Source: Medicago truncatula
Lineage: Eukaryota; Streptophyta; Magnoliopsida; Fabales; Fabaceae
Length of the DNA stretch: 64,000 bases
Reading direction: 5' to 3'
Assembly (NCBI RefSeq): GCF_003473485.1
Contig: NC_053048.1
Coordinates: 49,783,755-49,847,754, forward strand
Shown: positions 10,183 to 23,050 of the stretch, in pieces
Layout of the letters: every line of letters starts with the position of its first letter
How positions within the stretch are numbered: position 1 is the first letter of the stretch
Notes under the pieces: generated by a model
The model's input: only the letters and a program-made list of their open reading frames with translations
Databases searched by the model: none
Told to the model about the DNA's origin: nothing
Program-made: the position numbers and the translations under genes

Positions 10183-12934
10183 AGAGTTGATTGTGAGTCA
10201 AGAGTTGATGAAAGTTTTGGTTTTAAGAAACAAAAAAATGTAACTCTTCATGGACGTGAATGCTTAAACTTTGACCCATCTATTTGTGTCTCTATTATAG
10301 TCCTCACAGTTATTGTTTAATTATTTATTAGTAACATTTTGTCATATTAGGGAAAAAATTGCCTATGTGTGCCTTTGTGGCAACCAGTTTTAACATGTGT
10401 AAGTAGATGTGTTAGTCTTGCCTTTCTCTTAATTTCACTTCAGATTTTTTTTATTGCATTCTTGATTTTCAATAAAAACCAATGTGTTTATTATTGTATG
10501 TTTTGTTTAAAAATTATGCCAAAACCAATGTGTTGTGTAAATGGTTTTTGCAAGTTTTACTCTGAAACCATTTTGCTGTTGAAATGGTTTCAGAGTGTTG
10601 ATTTGCTTTGAAACTGTTTTTAACAATCTCTTTAACATCCTCTAACATAAATTACTCACAAGAGAGCCACCTTATGCCAGAAGCATGCCACTCTTAATAC
10701 CACACAATAAAGGATTTCTTTCTGTCGGCTGCAATTCAAAGATATTCATTCATATCGTGTGTATTTTAGATACGTGTAGTATAAATTAGTAATACTCATA
10801 AAATTTAATTGTGTTTATTGTTGAAATGGAACTGGTAGTACATATGAAGTCTGAAAATGATCCTGTAAAGATGATGAGTATAAATTAATCTCTGACGCAT
10901 TGCAACAGATGAGTATAAAAAAATGTGTTCTACTTTAAATTTAATTTTGGTACAAATAGGACCACCATAATCACATACAATGAGGCCTAGACGTCACCGA
11001 AAGAACGTTAATCATGTTTCTTATATATAAAACCAAAAAATACATCGTTATATGCAGTGACGTAAAAAAGAAGTTAGGAACTAGATCAACTAAGAGTTTA
11101 TTCGATGCATGGATTTTCATTTAACTATCTGTTTATGTAAGGCCTTAAATTTTTCAGGAAGTTTACCATTTCTTACAAGTCACTGTACTCATGGCTCAAT
11201 CTTTATATCTGTGAGAAGTATTCCTAACCACTTGCTTGTATGAAAAAAAACATCCTTTATTAGATATTTATTTATGTTTCATAATCATTTTGTATTCACT
11301 AGAAAATGCTTTACTTCCTATCTAGTTGTTACTTTTTTCATTGACGATGTGATAGAAATAAAGAGATAAAGAAAATGAGTTGTTGAACGAGTGTAGGAAA
11401 ATTTGTGATGTTTAAATATCATTGTTGATTGCATCTCCCTGCTTTCCTTAGGTGTCGGTGTCACTAGTCCATTGTGTGAAAAATATAATAAAGCATCCAT
11501 CCTAAGAAAGAGAATTAATGTCTTAAAAGACTACTGTATAAATTGGTCCAAGTCAATATGTGCTGTTTTTAAGAGTAAAATTTGTGTCAGTTGGAATCTT
11601 TTAATTTTCTCCTCATAAAATTCAAGACTTACGTGAAAGAGGAACTCAATGGACTCTGCTAAAAAATTTCTCTACCTTGTCACAATCCAAAATCATAAAC
11701 ACAAGTTGTTAGTGTTATATAACTCTTTGATTCTACTACTTCTCAGCTTCTCTTTTTGCTCTTGTTCTTCTGATACCATATCTATTTGGTTTTATTGTAT
11801 GTGTGTGTGAATTATTTGAATATAATCACGTGTGTTTATGCCGACACTGAAATGAAACCAAATATATTAGTGTCACAACTTCTGACACGCGCCGACATGA
11901 CCTGTTGCGGTTGTCCTAATTTTTCCGCTCCGCTATAGCGGCCAGCGTGGCCGCTTTTGACAACAGAGGCAAGAATGTCTCATGTTATTGAAAATCCAAT
12001 GGCACATGATCCAACTCAACAGTTGGATATCATATAAACTGAGATCAAATAGCAGAGTAGCTGCAGTGTTGTGACCTGTGATTACACTTCTATAATCAGC
12101 TGAATGGAATGATTCTGTCCATTCAAGCAGTGTAGAGTTTGATTCTTCAGTGCTAAGGTTGTAACAGATATGATTGAAGAATATGGTGGTTGCATGTTGA
12201 CTGAAAATTGTATTTCCCCTGTGCCTAAAATTATGAGTATAGACCAATTAAATAGGTTTACACTACTTAATTAAATTGATACCAAAACTATTACAATTCT
12301 ATTTATTCTCTTCTATCGATCAGAATTCTTGAACTCACGCTTTCATCTTATTTTGAAAAATTCATTTTTGTTATTTTTGTTGATTATTAAGATGAAAGAT
12401 GTATTTTTCTGAAAATGATATTGTGACCAGTCTGAGGGATACTTCGCTATAAGTTGCAACACATTTGCAAATTGTAAATGAACTCAATTTAGTTCATTGG
12501 ATTCTTTGTTTAGTTCACTGCATGGGTCTTCAGTGATTTTTTATTTCTTCTTTTCTGGTTGTTGGGCAAAACAACAACATGAAATAACTTAAAGAGCAAT
12601 GCTAAGTTGCGCACAATTAACCACACACTCTCTTGCACACTTTTAATAGGTAAAAATTGTCATGAATCTCTTTACTTTAGCAAATGTGTCCCACCAAATA
12701 CGGAATGAAACCTAGGTGATTTAGTTGTATCCACATGATTTTTTTTTAACCAATACCAAGTGTGTTATATTGTGTCTTATTAGTACTCCCTCCGTGCCTT
12801 AATGTAACCCCCCTTTGCATTTTTCCCTCCATCCCTTAAAAAATATGCCAAAACCATTGTGCTGTGGAAATGGTTTTGGTGAGTTGTAATCCAAAACCAT
12901 TAGATGTATTTAATGGTTTTCTTTGATCATGCAG
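10183..12934. other. Repeat-rich intergenic DNA without recognisable gene
   Basis: Contains a second copy of the AAACCA...TGGTTT block (10517-10605), a GC-rich patch near 11930 (repeated CCGC/GCGG words), one MITE-like left end (CTCCCTCCGT at about 12786, no matching right end) and a third AAACCA...TGGTTT block (12845-12922). These blocks probably belong to one transposable element that includes the gene relic that follows. Confidence 0.45.
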
Positions 12935-13982
12935 GTAAAAAAAACTAAAGAGCTAGAGCCATTGCCATCATTCAGTTTTGGGCTAACACAAATGGAGGAG
13001 GAGGAAAGGAATGACACAACTTCATCATCTGATGGTGGTAAAAAAACAAGAAAGTCTAAGGGTAAAGAAAAGAAGAATCATAAAAAGAAACAACAAATGG
13101 TTGCACAAGATTCTGATGAAGGAAGTTCAAATGATGAAAATGTCAAGCAAAGACTGAGGCACAAGATGAGTATACCTAAGGTATATGAGCTTATGAATTC
13201 AGTAAATGGCAAAAGAAGAAAACATGAGATAATTGACGCATATCTGCAACTGGAAAAGAATCCACACTTTCTTTGTGGATTGGGTTGTTAGAAACTTTCA
13301 CAAAGAGAACATGTGCATTGTATTAAGCAAGACCGAGGTGCTTCCATTGAAAGAGGAAAATGTACATAGGGTGTATGAGCTCCCAATGGAAGGGAAGAAG
13401 ATTAACGTCGATCTCTGCTCTGAGGAAGCAATAAAGAAATTGAGGAAAGAATTGGGACTGAATGGATATTATTCAGCTTCTGTGAGGGTGACAGATTTGG
13501 AAAGAATATTGAAGACACTAGAGAAACCAAAAGCTTGGGTGAAGGGTGCAATTTGTTTTATCATTCACAAAATTTTGTGCCCGACTAATAGTAACTTTGT
13601 ATCTCTCCAATATGCGTACATATTAGAAGATCCGGCTGGGGTATCATATTATAATTGGTGCTCACATGTTCTTGGGTATATGAAAGAGGGCCTTCAAACT
13701 CCGGAAATTGCAAATCCATTAGCGGACTTCCACTTCCTAATGGTGATCATTCTATATATATATATATATATATATTTGTATTTTTAAAACAACTAAATGG
13801 TGGATTTTTAATTTATGTATGTGCATGTTTTTATTGTGCAGATTAATTACTTGGAGAAAATGGGGAAGAAAAGCCCATTTCTAACAGGAAAATACAAGCG
13901 GCCATCACTTCGTGATTGGGATGTCAAGGCGGCAAACCAAGACCTTCAGAAGGTCCATGACCTTATGGGACTCGAGCATTAA
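12935..13982 (+). pseudogene. Transposon-associated gene of the DUF1985/Ulp1-element type, frameshifted
   Basis: An acidic, Lys-rich N-terminal part (12935-13291, TQMEEEERNDTTSSSDGGKK) runs into a globular part in another frame (from about 13233: FFVDWVVRNFHKENM, VHRVYELPMEGKK, YAYILEDPAG, NPLADFHFLM). An exon end at 13742 (GT at 13743) joins an exon at 13842-13982 (INYLEKMGKKSPFL to MGLEH, stop). The motif order fits the plant proteins that precede Ulp1 protease domains in MULE-type elements and their derivatives; I recognise the style, not a named gene. The one-base frame change near 13260-13290 makes it a probable pseudogene. The intron holds a (TA)n run. Confidence 0.5.
13753..13775. repeat. 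(TA)n microsatellite
   Basis: Uninterrupted alternating TA inside the small intron of the preceding relic. Confidence 0.9.
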
Positions 13983-15489
13983 CAGAGATTGTCACTACTG
14001 CCAACTACACTATTTAACCTCTTCATTCTTTTACTTTCACATATGCAAATGTATTCATAAAATTTTTGTTATATATTTTATGGTATTCATTGAATCATAG
14101 ACAAAGCTGGATTTGTTTCACTAAATCATGCTATGCTTAACTGCAGCATATGAACAAACATAACTATAGCTAAAAACAACAACTGCTATTCACTTTTTAA
14201 CTTTTTCATTCTTTATTTTCACATATTCAAAAGTATTCGTCAAATTTATGTTATACATCATTTTATGGTATTCATTAAATATATATCATCCTCTTCATTT
14301 TTACAATTGGATGCCCTCATTATGAAACCAAATGATATATATCACCCTCTTCATTTTTACAAATGATATAACATCTTAATGAAGAGGCAGGTGTAAGATT
14401 TATTAAAAACAGAATAGTATTGAAAATTCTTTCTGTATTCACCATTAAGAGGCTCACAAGTCACATCTACACCTAGCTTTTAAGAATTTCTAAGTTGTAT
14501 AGCAAGTATATGGAAAGGAGACTTTATTAGGGAAACCCCTATGCATTCTTCAAACATATATATTCATTCAAACCACAACTTTTTTTCTTTCTTAGAAATA
14601 GTTGGTTATGCTTATTAGATAGAAACTCTTTATTTTAGTGCTGCTCTAAAGGTGCAAAAGTTGTCCCAATTACATTATTCTCAACTCAAGACTATGCTAA
14701 TTAGCCTTTTGTCTCATCACATCTATTAGAACCGCTTAGGCTATAATACTGAAAACTAAACAGTGCAAATTGATTAGAGAAGAAAACGCAATTAGCATGT
14801 TAACAAAATATCACATTACATATATGAAAATAGTAGAAGCAACTTAATTAAAATGGAGGAAAAAAAGCTTACATTAGGTTGATCTAGGTAGAGGTAATGG
14901 TTGCCTCTCATCATGCCCCACTCGATGATTGGCTTGGAAATGTGCATAATATAAAATAAAATAAAATAAAATAAAAAGAGCAATCAGTTGAATGCATAAG
15001 AGACGCTAAAAAAATAAAATAATATATAGTAGTTTATTCCATTAAGTTTATTGTAGTCCTATTCTTATATATGACTGTGCTTTGCTAAAACAATATGCAT
15101 GATGTATCCTAACTTTGCAGAAAAACTTGCAACAAAGTAAATTAATATGTTTAAAGAATGCATAGGTGGAGATGCGACTATTAGGATTTTAAAGGGGATG
15201 TTTAAAGAATGGATAGATTTAGATGTGACTAATATAAGTAAAGAATGCATAGTATAGCCTCTTAAGAATGCAACAAATGTGAAGGAATAGGAGACTTTAA
15301 ATTTAATTAGATTCTCATTCTGCAAGCATTCCTCATGAAGAAACCACATCAGCAACATGAATGCACACCAAAAGAATACAAGAATTAATATATTTCACAA
15401 AAGTTAATTTTTATTATGAAAGGGAAGATGATTACACAGTGAAAGAAAACTTGAATCTTCTAATCTTAATGCAATCTACAACAAAGGTG
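13983..15489. other. Intergenic with degenerate direct repeats
   Basis: A block of about 90 bp at 14004-14097 (TTCATTC...TTTTATGGTATTCATT) recurs at 14193-14281. CACCCTCTTCATTTTTAC words repeat near 14288 and 14342. A TTTAAAGAATGCATAG motif repeats three times at 15147-15250. No coding sequence was recognised on either strand. Confidence 0.5.
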
Positions 15490-15969
15490 TAAACATAGTG
15501 GTTACGAGTTGGTTAGGTATTTATATGGTGTTTCCTTTGGATCTCCGCGACCATCTTTATCAGTTTTCTCATATGGCTGGATTACCACGGTACACACAAT
15601 CTTTTTTTACTGGTATTTGGTTTGCATTTGTTTGGATCATTTGGAAGGCGCGGAATGAACGTATTTTTAAAGATGCGCTTACACATCCTTATGCTCTTGT
15701 CGAGAAAGTAAAATTACATTCTTTTTTGTGAGTGAAGGCAAAACATCCATCTTTTAGCTATTGTTATTATGATTGGTGGAAACACCCATTGCTATGTCTA
15801 GGCTTCACTAATCACTAGAATAGATTTGTTTTGTGCCTTTCTGTTTGTTCTGGCTCTTTGATTTTGTAAACTTTGCTCGGTGAACCACTTATTTGCACAC
15901 CTTTGTGCAGGGTGTTTTTACCGATGTTATTAATATATATCATTTTGTTTGTTAAAAAAAAATAAAAAT
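15490..15969 (+). mobile_element. LINE (L1-type) 3' fragment
   Basis: The open stretch 15498-15731 reads SWLG, FTGIWFAFVWIIWKARNERIF and VEKVKLHSFL. After a stop the same frame continues VKAKHP and YYDWWKHPLLCLG. These are the last residues of plant L1-type reverse-transcriptase ORFs (zf-RVT and C-terminal tail). A 3'UTR and an A-rich tail (AAAAAAAAATAAAAATAG, to about 15969) follow. The 5' part is absent, as is usual for LINEs. No target duplication was identified. Confidence 0.7.
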
Positions 15970-16112
15970 AGTGTAGCAAAAAAATTCTGCAAAATTGGAA
16001 TTTGGAGGCATCTTTGTTGCATTACCAGACGTATTTATTTTAAAATTTTGAGATCAAATTAATTTAGATCATATCTTAAGTACTAATTGATATATTTTCC
16101 CACTATGCATAG

Positions 16113-16730
16113 GTGGCAAATGCAACATTAAAGAATCTAATGAGGGTGATGGTGACTCCAGGACTCACTATGTACCATCTCAATAACCATTTACAGGTAT
16201 TTTCCCATTTGAAATTATGTTAATGATAAAATATAGAGTTTGAGTTTGGTTTTTTGTTAATGATAAAATATAGAAATGGAAATGCCAACAGTTACACTGA
16301 CTGGTGGCGGCACCCTTTATTATGTATGGGTTTAGGATTTAGTTCTTTTTTTGTTGATATCTCTTTATTGTGTTTTTTGCCAACAGACATTTAACTTTGT
16401 ATTTCTTTTGAGTGGTTCTCATTTGCACTCCTTGTGCGTGGTGAATCACTCTTGTTGAGTTTAATTCCATTTTAGCTTTTTCAAAAAAAAAAAAAAAAAA
16501 TGGAAATGCCAACATTGGCATTTACAAATGACGATCAATACTATTCCTATCTAGATTGTAACTGATGCATAAGGACATGTTAACCAATTTGGAACATGAT
16601 TTCTTCAGGTCACAAAAATTTACAATTTAGAACTGATGCTCAAGTAAAATACTTACAATCGGTACTTTTGAAGGCGCATGAAGCACTTGCTGGATACAAT
16701 TATTCTTCTATAGTTGGTGTAGAACACTCT
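16113..16730 (+). pseudogene. MYB-CC (GARP/PHR-like) transcription factor fragment
   Basis: The segment 16113-16196, bounded by AG and GT, reads ATLKNLMRVM then GLTMYHLNNHLQ. It corresponds to the second half of a GARP MYB domain (family form ATPKxIMRxMxVxGLTLYHLKSHLQ), and its exon ends at the HLQ position typical of the family. The segment from 16609 reads HKNLQFRTDAQVKYLQSVLL then KAHEALAGYN, matching the family's coiled-coil (LQLRxEAQxKYLQxxLxKA). The first MYB exon (WTPELH part) and the KYRLGK exon are not found, and a LINE lies in the intron. The family controls, among others, phosphate-starvation genes; this copy looks like a dead fragment. Confidence 0.7.
16291..16500 (+). mobile_element. 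5'-truncated LINE with poly(A) and 14 bp target duplication
   Basis: TGGAAATGCCAACA occurs at 16277-16290 and again at 16501-16514. Between them lies a 210 bp insert that opens with YTDWWRHPLLCMGLG, the same LINE tail as at 15760, and closes with an 18-base A run. This is a textbook target-primed insertion, here within the MYB-CC fragment's intron. Confidence 0.9.
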
Positions 16731-18316
16731 AATGTCATATTCTTCTCTGTTCTACATATATTCTCCCATCCTAACTCAATATTTTTGTTGCATCAATCAT
16801 GGTTGATTTTTGTCATTCTACAAATCAGAGACATATCTTAATTGATTTTTGCAAAATACAATGACAAAAGCAAAGATGATTAACTTTCGTTGACTGAGCA
16901 TTTGATGTGACATATGAATCCTAGACAAGAACACATGAAAAAAATTGGTGGTTCATAAGAGTATTATCATTTATGATGTATGCAGACATCCCAAGCAAGA
17001 TTTGTAATGACTTATTCCAAAGTCAAGAAGCCATCTAACCTTACCATTTATATCATTATTTTAAAAAAATCTATTTTTGAAAAGAAAATAAGAAGAAAAA
17101 TTGCAGTAGTTTGATTTTGGAAACTGAGGTGGAGTAGAAAATACAAATAACATGTTTGGCACACTTTAGTTCAAAATTGTTAAAATGTTCTGCTCTTTGC
17201 ATTCAAGTTAGTTTTTTTTTGGTTACATAGTTGTTGCATTCAAGTTAGTTTAAGAAAACAATAGAGTTCTATACTATTACATATGTCATTAATGAAAACT
17301 ACCTAATGTGAATTTTTTCAAATCCAAATTTAAATTGCAAAAAGAGAAAACTAAAACTAAAAAAACATGTTTTTCTAAAAAGGGATTTGTGATTGAAACA
17401 TAAATCGGTCCAAAAATCAAATCAAGCAATAAATAAATCTAACTCCTAGGTAAATTATACGATGAAATTTGAATATCAAAATAAAAAATATTAGGGCTTC
17501 ATGAAAATTAGGACTTTCAGCAGCATTTGTAGAACAATGGATACTTACACATAAAATTGTACAGGAGAAGGAGAGCATGAATGATATGTTTCTCCATTGT
17601 TGAAACTAGGCTGGAGTTTTCTTGGAAACTCTGACTTTAATAAGCTTGCTTTCGGCATTGGTGTGCAGCCCCATTTGTGTTGCGGTTTTCTCTATTCCAT
17701 TCCAAAGTCGAACAAATTCCATGCCTTAGCAATATTCATATTATGTTCTCAAGTTGACAACTGAGAAAATCAACAAATAGAGCCAAAATGATTCAAAACA
17801 TATTTGAAGAAAAGAAAAACAAATATATAATTGTACATAACACACAGTAAGAGGAAACCACTCATATAAAAGGCAACCACAAATCAAAGAAAGGCGTGCA
17901 AAATGATCTAGATAAAGAAATGTGAAAAAAGTTTGGATTACCTTTTTTGCTCAATTGATGAAACGAGGTTGAATTGCATGAAAACTCCGTCAAAAGAGAT
18001 AACCACTTTTCAATCTGATTTGTTATTGTTGAACTTTAATTTGTTTTTGAAATTCAACTTAAACCTACTTCATTCGATTCGATGCTCGATCGGAATTTAA
18101 TCATACCGTTTCATAATTACATACCACGAATCACTATACTATTGCTTTTATAAATCATTTTTCTGAATAAGAATATTTGACTTAGTACTTACATAAAAAT
18201 GAATTAAAAAATAATAAACAAAATAAACTATATGTGTCGTCTTTACTCAAAAAGTTTGTGAATTCGCAGTAAAAAAATTTGAATAGTTTTTTTTTCAATA
18301 ATTTGATATGTAATAT
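16731..18316. other. Intergenic, no gene recognised
   Basis: AT-rich sequence. A TTGCATTCAAGTTAG word is repeated at 17199 and 17235. A minus-strand open stretch at about 17560-17730 (TATQMGLHTNAESKLIKV) looks protein-like but I cannot assign it. Confidence 0.4.
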
Positions 18317-19383
18317 TGATGGCAATTTTCGCAAGTGTACGAAATCGTGCAAGTAGTAATTAAAACGGTAAGACCGAGTATCGAACTCGAGGATTGCGGT
18401 TTACTGTTGAATAGGATTTATAACTTAATTGAACAAAAGGTTACGAGATTTGTTTAATCGCAATAATGAAAGTTACGTAAAGTAAATTGATTCAAACTTA
18501 ATGAGAGAAGAGCGTTGGGGATGAGTTTCACCTGATTATTGCCTAAACCTATTAACTTGATTATCACAATTGAATCAACTTATTTAATTGTTACTGAATT
18601 CTCTATAATATTCGTGTCCTAATTCCTTAGTGACAGAACCTTTAATCCTAAAATAAAAACCTAATTCCTTAGTGAATTTGAAGATTAGAATTAAGCATGA
18701 ACAACAAGAATTCTCAACCGGTTCCAAGGGTTTGCACCTATTCCTAGATTGCAAAGGCAAGGATCTCTTATCTCAAGCGTTTATAAATTCCACTTTCGTT
18801 TCACAATATAAACCGTAAATCAATTTAAAGGTGATCAATCAATAAAAGTATTAAGCATGGAGATAATTAAAACAATTCAATAAGTTTCATCAATAATTAT
18901 GATCAAATCACATGGCAAAGGTACTCATCTAGGTTTACTCATACCCAATAATGGAGGGTTTAGTTACACATAGTGATTAAGCAAGAGAAAGGGATAAAAG
19001 AGATATTACAAGAACAATTCATGAATGATTCTTGATAAATCTCCTCCAATGGTGCTCTAGATCACTTCTGTTGTGTTTTCTATGCTTTTCTTCTCCCAAA
19101 AATGTGAACCCTTAATTCAGAAACGCACTTTTCTATAAATAGGCAACTTAAAATCGGCCACCGAGTCTCAAAATCGGGGCCCGAAATCAGAAAAACGCGC
19201 CCAGCAGATCATGAAATCGGCGCCCGATTTTTCCAGTGATGCAGCCATTCCAGTGTCTTGAGAACCTATTCCAGTGGCTTGAAATCTTCGTTTTTGAGTG
19301 CTTTCAGCTTGAAGATCTTGATGAATTACCTTAAAAATATATGAAAAAGTGTCTACAAAACTAGTAATGACATAGTGTCATCA
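18317..19383 (-). mobile_element. 3' LTR of an Athila-like Ty3 element (minus strand)
   Basis: Read on the minus strand the segment starts TGATGACACTATGTC and ends TTGCCATCA (TGATG...CATCA ends, 1067 bp). Immediately upstream on that strand is a purine-rich AAGTTTGGGGTTG tract, the usual primer site for plus-strand synthesis, preceded by the GAGGACAAG words common in Athila-type 3' regions. The distal 100 bp (CGCAAGTGTACGAAATCGTG on the plus strand) also have the appearance of Athila LTR ends. The partner LTR is not in the window. Confidence 0.7.
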
Positions 19384-20691
19384 CAACCCCAAACTTGCAT
19401 TGTTACTTGTCCTCAAGGAACCAACTTAAAATGAAAAAATAACAGTAGAGTAACACTTACCCCACCAACGATCATGTCAAAAGTTCATCTTCCTTGTTAG
19501 CAATATGATGAGTTAACTTGCTTGGTAACACATCTATTCCACAACTTCTCGCAACAATTTTGAATGTAACATGGTTCACTCAGTCGACATGTAGAACTAC
19601 TATATTACCAAAACTTGAAAAATTTCTAAGCATCAATCAAAGTCAATATTATGTACACACTTTTAAGGACTTTTCAGGTTATAACGGGGCTTAGGTTAGG
19701 GGTGGGATAATTTGGAAAGTAGGTTTCAGAAAAACAACGGAGTTAGACATCATCCCACGGATCTAAAATACACCACGCACCATAACACCATATCACAATT
19801 GAATCCGGGGACTAGAGAGAACTATTAATGACTTGAATAACTGATCACTTGTCTTGAAGCATTTTTTTTTTTTTTTGAGCTGCAAATTTGACAATTCAAC
19901 TTATTTTTATCATGCTTATTTTTTTATTTTTATTTTTAGCACAAAGTGATCTCTTTATTATTTTCTTCTTTCTCTAGTACCCCTACCCCAAACTTAGAAT
20001 GTTGCTAGTTCCAAAAGCAACCCCAAACTTAAATTTTTCAAATATAACACACATAAACAAGCCTAACTCCAACAAAATTTTGGGTACATTCCTAAGGTCT
20101 CTAGGCTTGTAATGTGGTTAGTCACCGAAACAAAAGGGTCTAAATCCTAGTGGCTCAACTTGGTTTAAACAAAGGATAATTCAATATAAACAAAGGTGGG
20201 CTACAAAGGCTCAAGGTACAAGCAATTTGCCTTAGTGTGTACAACATATGACTAATCAATTACAAAGAAAAATCGCAAATCTCAGAAATAGCACCTACAT
20301 GGAAACACTCATATTTGTAAAAATTGAAAAATAAATTTAGGCCATAACCTTACAAGCTGAGGTTTCTGGAAGTTGTGGCTACCTAAACATCTTTCCTGTC
20401 GTACGCTTCCCGCATAAAATCATGCAAGCACTACCTCCTTTGAACTTTTGACAAACCATTGATGAAGTCTTTGTTGCTGAATTGGTGAATTTCAAGAAAA
20501 GTAAATTCATTAATAATAAACAAGTTCAGATGCATTACAAAATAGGGGAATCATCAAATCACAAACCAGACACTTCTCAAGTGAACTCCATACAAAAGTT
20601 CATACTAACGAAAATAACTAAAACAAATAACATAAGCAAATACTAAAAGTAATATAAATAGTAAATATCTAGGCTAGACAAGGTGCCCAAA
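19384..20691 (-). mobile_element. Athila-like 3' internal untranslated region
   Basis: Non-coding interior of the element between its last ORF and the 3' LTR. The words CCCCAAACTT recur at 19385, 19987 and 20022. A T run (19863-19877) and simple T-rich tracts are present. Confidence 0.55.
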
Positions 20692-21721
20692 TCACTGTTG
20701 TGCTTCTGACGACCCTCCTGGTCCTGAAGGTGGAAACAGATAGTACATAGGCTGTGTGTCTGCATCAGGATGCCTCTCGGCTTGAATCCTATAGTACTCC
20801 GCCCTAATACGCTCCTCTGCTCTAGCTCCCCTCTGCCTCTCCTCTGCAAAGTAGTTCTCCATCTCAAGTGGGCTAGCAAACCTGTCATAAGCATTAGTCC
20901 TTGCAACAGAACTCTGACGGTAAAGCTCAGCTGCCTCATAGAAAGGTTGCGGGAGTGCTGGTGGTGGCATCCGATCCCTAGAATAAATGTCTTGGGCCCA
21001 GTTTGCCATGGCATATGTGTACTCCACGAAATAGGGTGGAAGACCCTGTTGCTGCACCTGTGGTAGCGGCACCTGCTGTGTAGGCACCTGTGGGACGTGA
21101 TCTTGCTCCATCGCCTGGTGCTCTTCTGCTGCCCTAAGCTTCCTGTCATAATTTTCCTGTTCTTTCTCAAAACCTTCTAAAACAGAGTCTGATAAAAACC
21201 TCAAAGACCTCACATACACATCAGTAGGTTCAACTGGAACCTGAGCTGCCTGGCACAATTTGTTAATAACAGCAATGTCCCAGAGTATTCTTATCAGTAC
21301 CAATTAGCTTCCACAAACTATCAGTCATCAGCCCGGCCACATCTATATCCTTATCAGCTATCATTGCCAGCAAAATAATCACTCGGTCTCTGATCATCTC
21401 AGATGACGACGAAGTTTGCTCAATAACAGTCAAAATAAATGAAGCCCATGCCTTATACTCTGGCAGCAAATCGATAGTGTTAATCCTCTGAGGTCTATCC
21501 ACAGGTCCTATCCACCCCTTCCCATCTCTCATAAGTCCCTCAAGAAATCCATCCCACTCATTTCGACTTCTGAAAGTATCATATACCTGCTTCCGATAAG
21601 CAACATCACAAGTCTCTACATCCCTCAACCCCAGCACTCACTTAATATCCCTCTTCTGATAACCAACCCTCTTCCCTCGCACATAAGTGTAACCATTTTT
21701 GAAATTCTGGCACGTTCGACT
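20692..21721 (-). pseudogene. Athila-like extra ORF ('putative plant transposon protein'), frameshifted
   Basis: Minus-strand frames 21263-21637 (YKAWASFILTVIEQTSSSSE, VIILLAMIADKDIDV, WKLIGTDKN) and 20692-21303 (LWDIAVINKLCQAAQVPVEP) are continuous in sense but overlap in different frames at about 21270-21300, a small indel. The upstream part IVSRTCQNFKNGYTYVRGK runs up to the copia insertion at 21727, also with a frame break near 21640. The pattern matches the protein that sits after pol in Athila-type elements of legumes. The C-terminal part is Gln/Pro-rich (QVPTQQVPLPQVQQQ). Its function is unknown. Confidence 0.6.
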
Positions 21722-21726
21722 TACAA

Positions 21727-22722
21727 TGTTTTATGCGATGTTCCAACACCAATTATGCAGACACAGATGTTGAACAATATGATCAAAACATTAAGCTAAC
21801 AACAGACAGTTAAAAACACAAAATGCAAAGAAAAGAAAGAAGGCAAAGAGAGTTGTTAACCCAGTTCGGTGCAATGTCACCTACTCTGGGGGCTACCAAG
21901 CCAGGAAGAAAATCCACTAGTGTAGTCCTTATTCAATAGCTCTCAGCAAACTCCTCGTTTGCAATATATGACCTAGGACCTACCCGTACTGACTTCAACC
22001 TAGGAACTCCTAGATCTGAGATCTCATCTCACTCCCTTACAACCAATCACAGCCCCTGTGATTATCAGGTTACAAACTCAAAACAACAAGTACGAAGTTA
22101 CCTTCAAACACGATCTACCTATCTCCTTGCTTAAAAGCTTCGGAGTAGTGCACATGAGTTTACAACTCAACAAACAGTCCTTAGCATTTATCAATATGAT
22201 ACAAGAAAGACTCACAATAAAACAGAACTAAACTTGCATCAACATGATACAAGAGTAGAGAACTCACAAAGACTTAAAACCCTAAAAGCTCTAAACTTGA
22301 GATGACGGCTTGAATACTTCTTCAAGTCTTGCAGCCTTCTATATATACTAGAGCAATGCGGGTCATAAACTTACTTGGGCTCCATATCAAATCGGTGATC
22401 CATTTCTCAGTCAAAGGACCGGATAAGGAAACTTCCTAAAAGATAGGCACATCTTTAGGAACATTATGATCACCCTTAAAGACTTTCCTAAGTCGTTTGC
22501 ACTTCCTCAGGAAATCACAGTTGTTCTGATCTTTATCATAAACACGCAGGTTTGACCAATCACAATGATGGTGTGGATTCCTTAAAACAAGGGAACGCGT
22601 GCGTAAAAGTAGGCAAGGCACAGAACAAACAAACCCAGCCTTGATGTTGGAACATTGTGTTCCACATCTGAAGTGAATATTTGTTTTAGGCAAAAGTGAA
22701 GCCAACATACAAATATCCATCA
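21727..22722 (-). repeat. 3' LTR of the copia element
   Basis: On the plus strand it starts TGTTTTATGCGATG and ends AATATCCATCA, 996 bp. The AAAGGGGGAGAT polypurine tract abuts its minus-strand start. Confidence 0.75.
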
Positions 22723-23050
22723 ATCTCCCCCTTTGGCAAATTTTTGGCTAAAACAACTTCAGGCCAATCCAATCAAACCAGAGAGATATTCACACACACA
22801 ACCTTTTCTTCAATCCTCACAAAATAAACAACCATGAAGAAAAGTACACATACTCAGATTTCCAAGTAGTACCAAAAGATATAAGTCTTCAGTCACATCA
22901 TAATCTTCAGGGTCTCAGAATCTACTTTCAAAATTTTTCACAAATAATCAACATATGAAATAGTAGATAAGAGAAATAGGTACCAAACATGAAAAACAGA
23001 GACTTGCAGCAGCGGACATACAAGGGAAAAATAAATTCCCATAAACACAT

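Noticed and set aside
17560-17730. Protein-like minus-strand stretch (TATQMGLHTNAESKLIKV)
   Set aside because: Looks coding but cannot be assigned to a family by eye, has no start and no neighbouring exon.
20643-21170. Minus-strand 175-codon frame
   Set aside because: Shadow of the Athila-like ORF in another frame; no family features.
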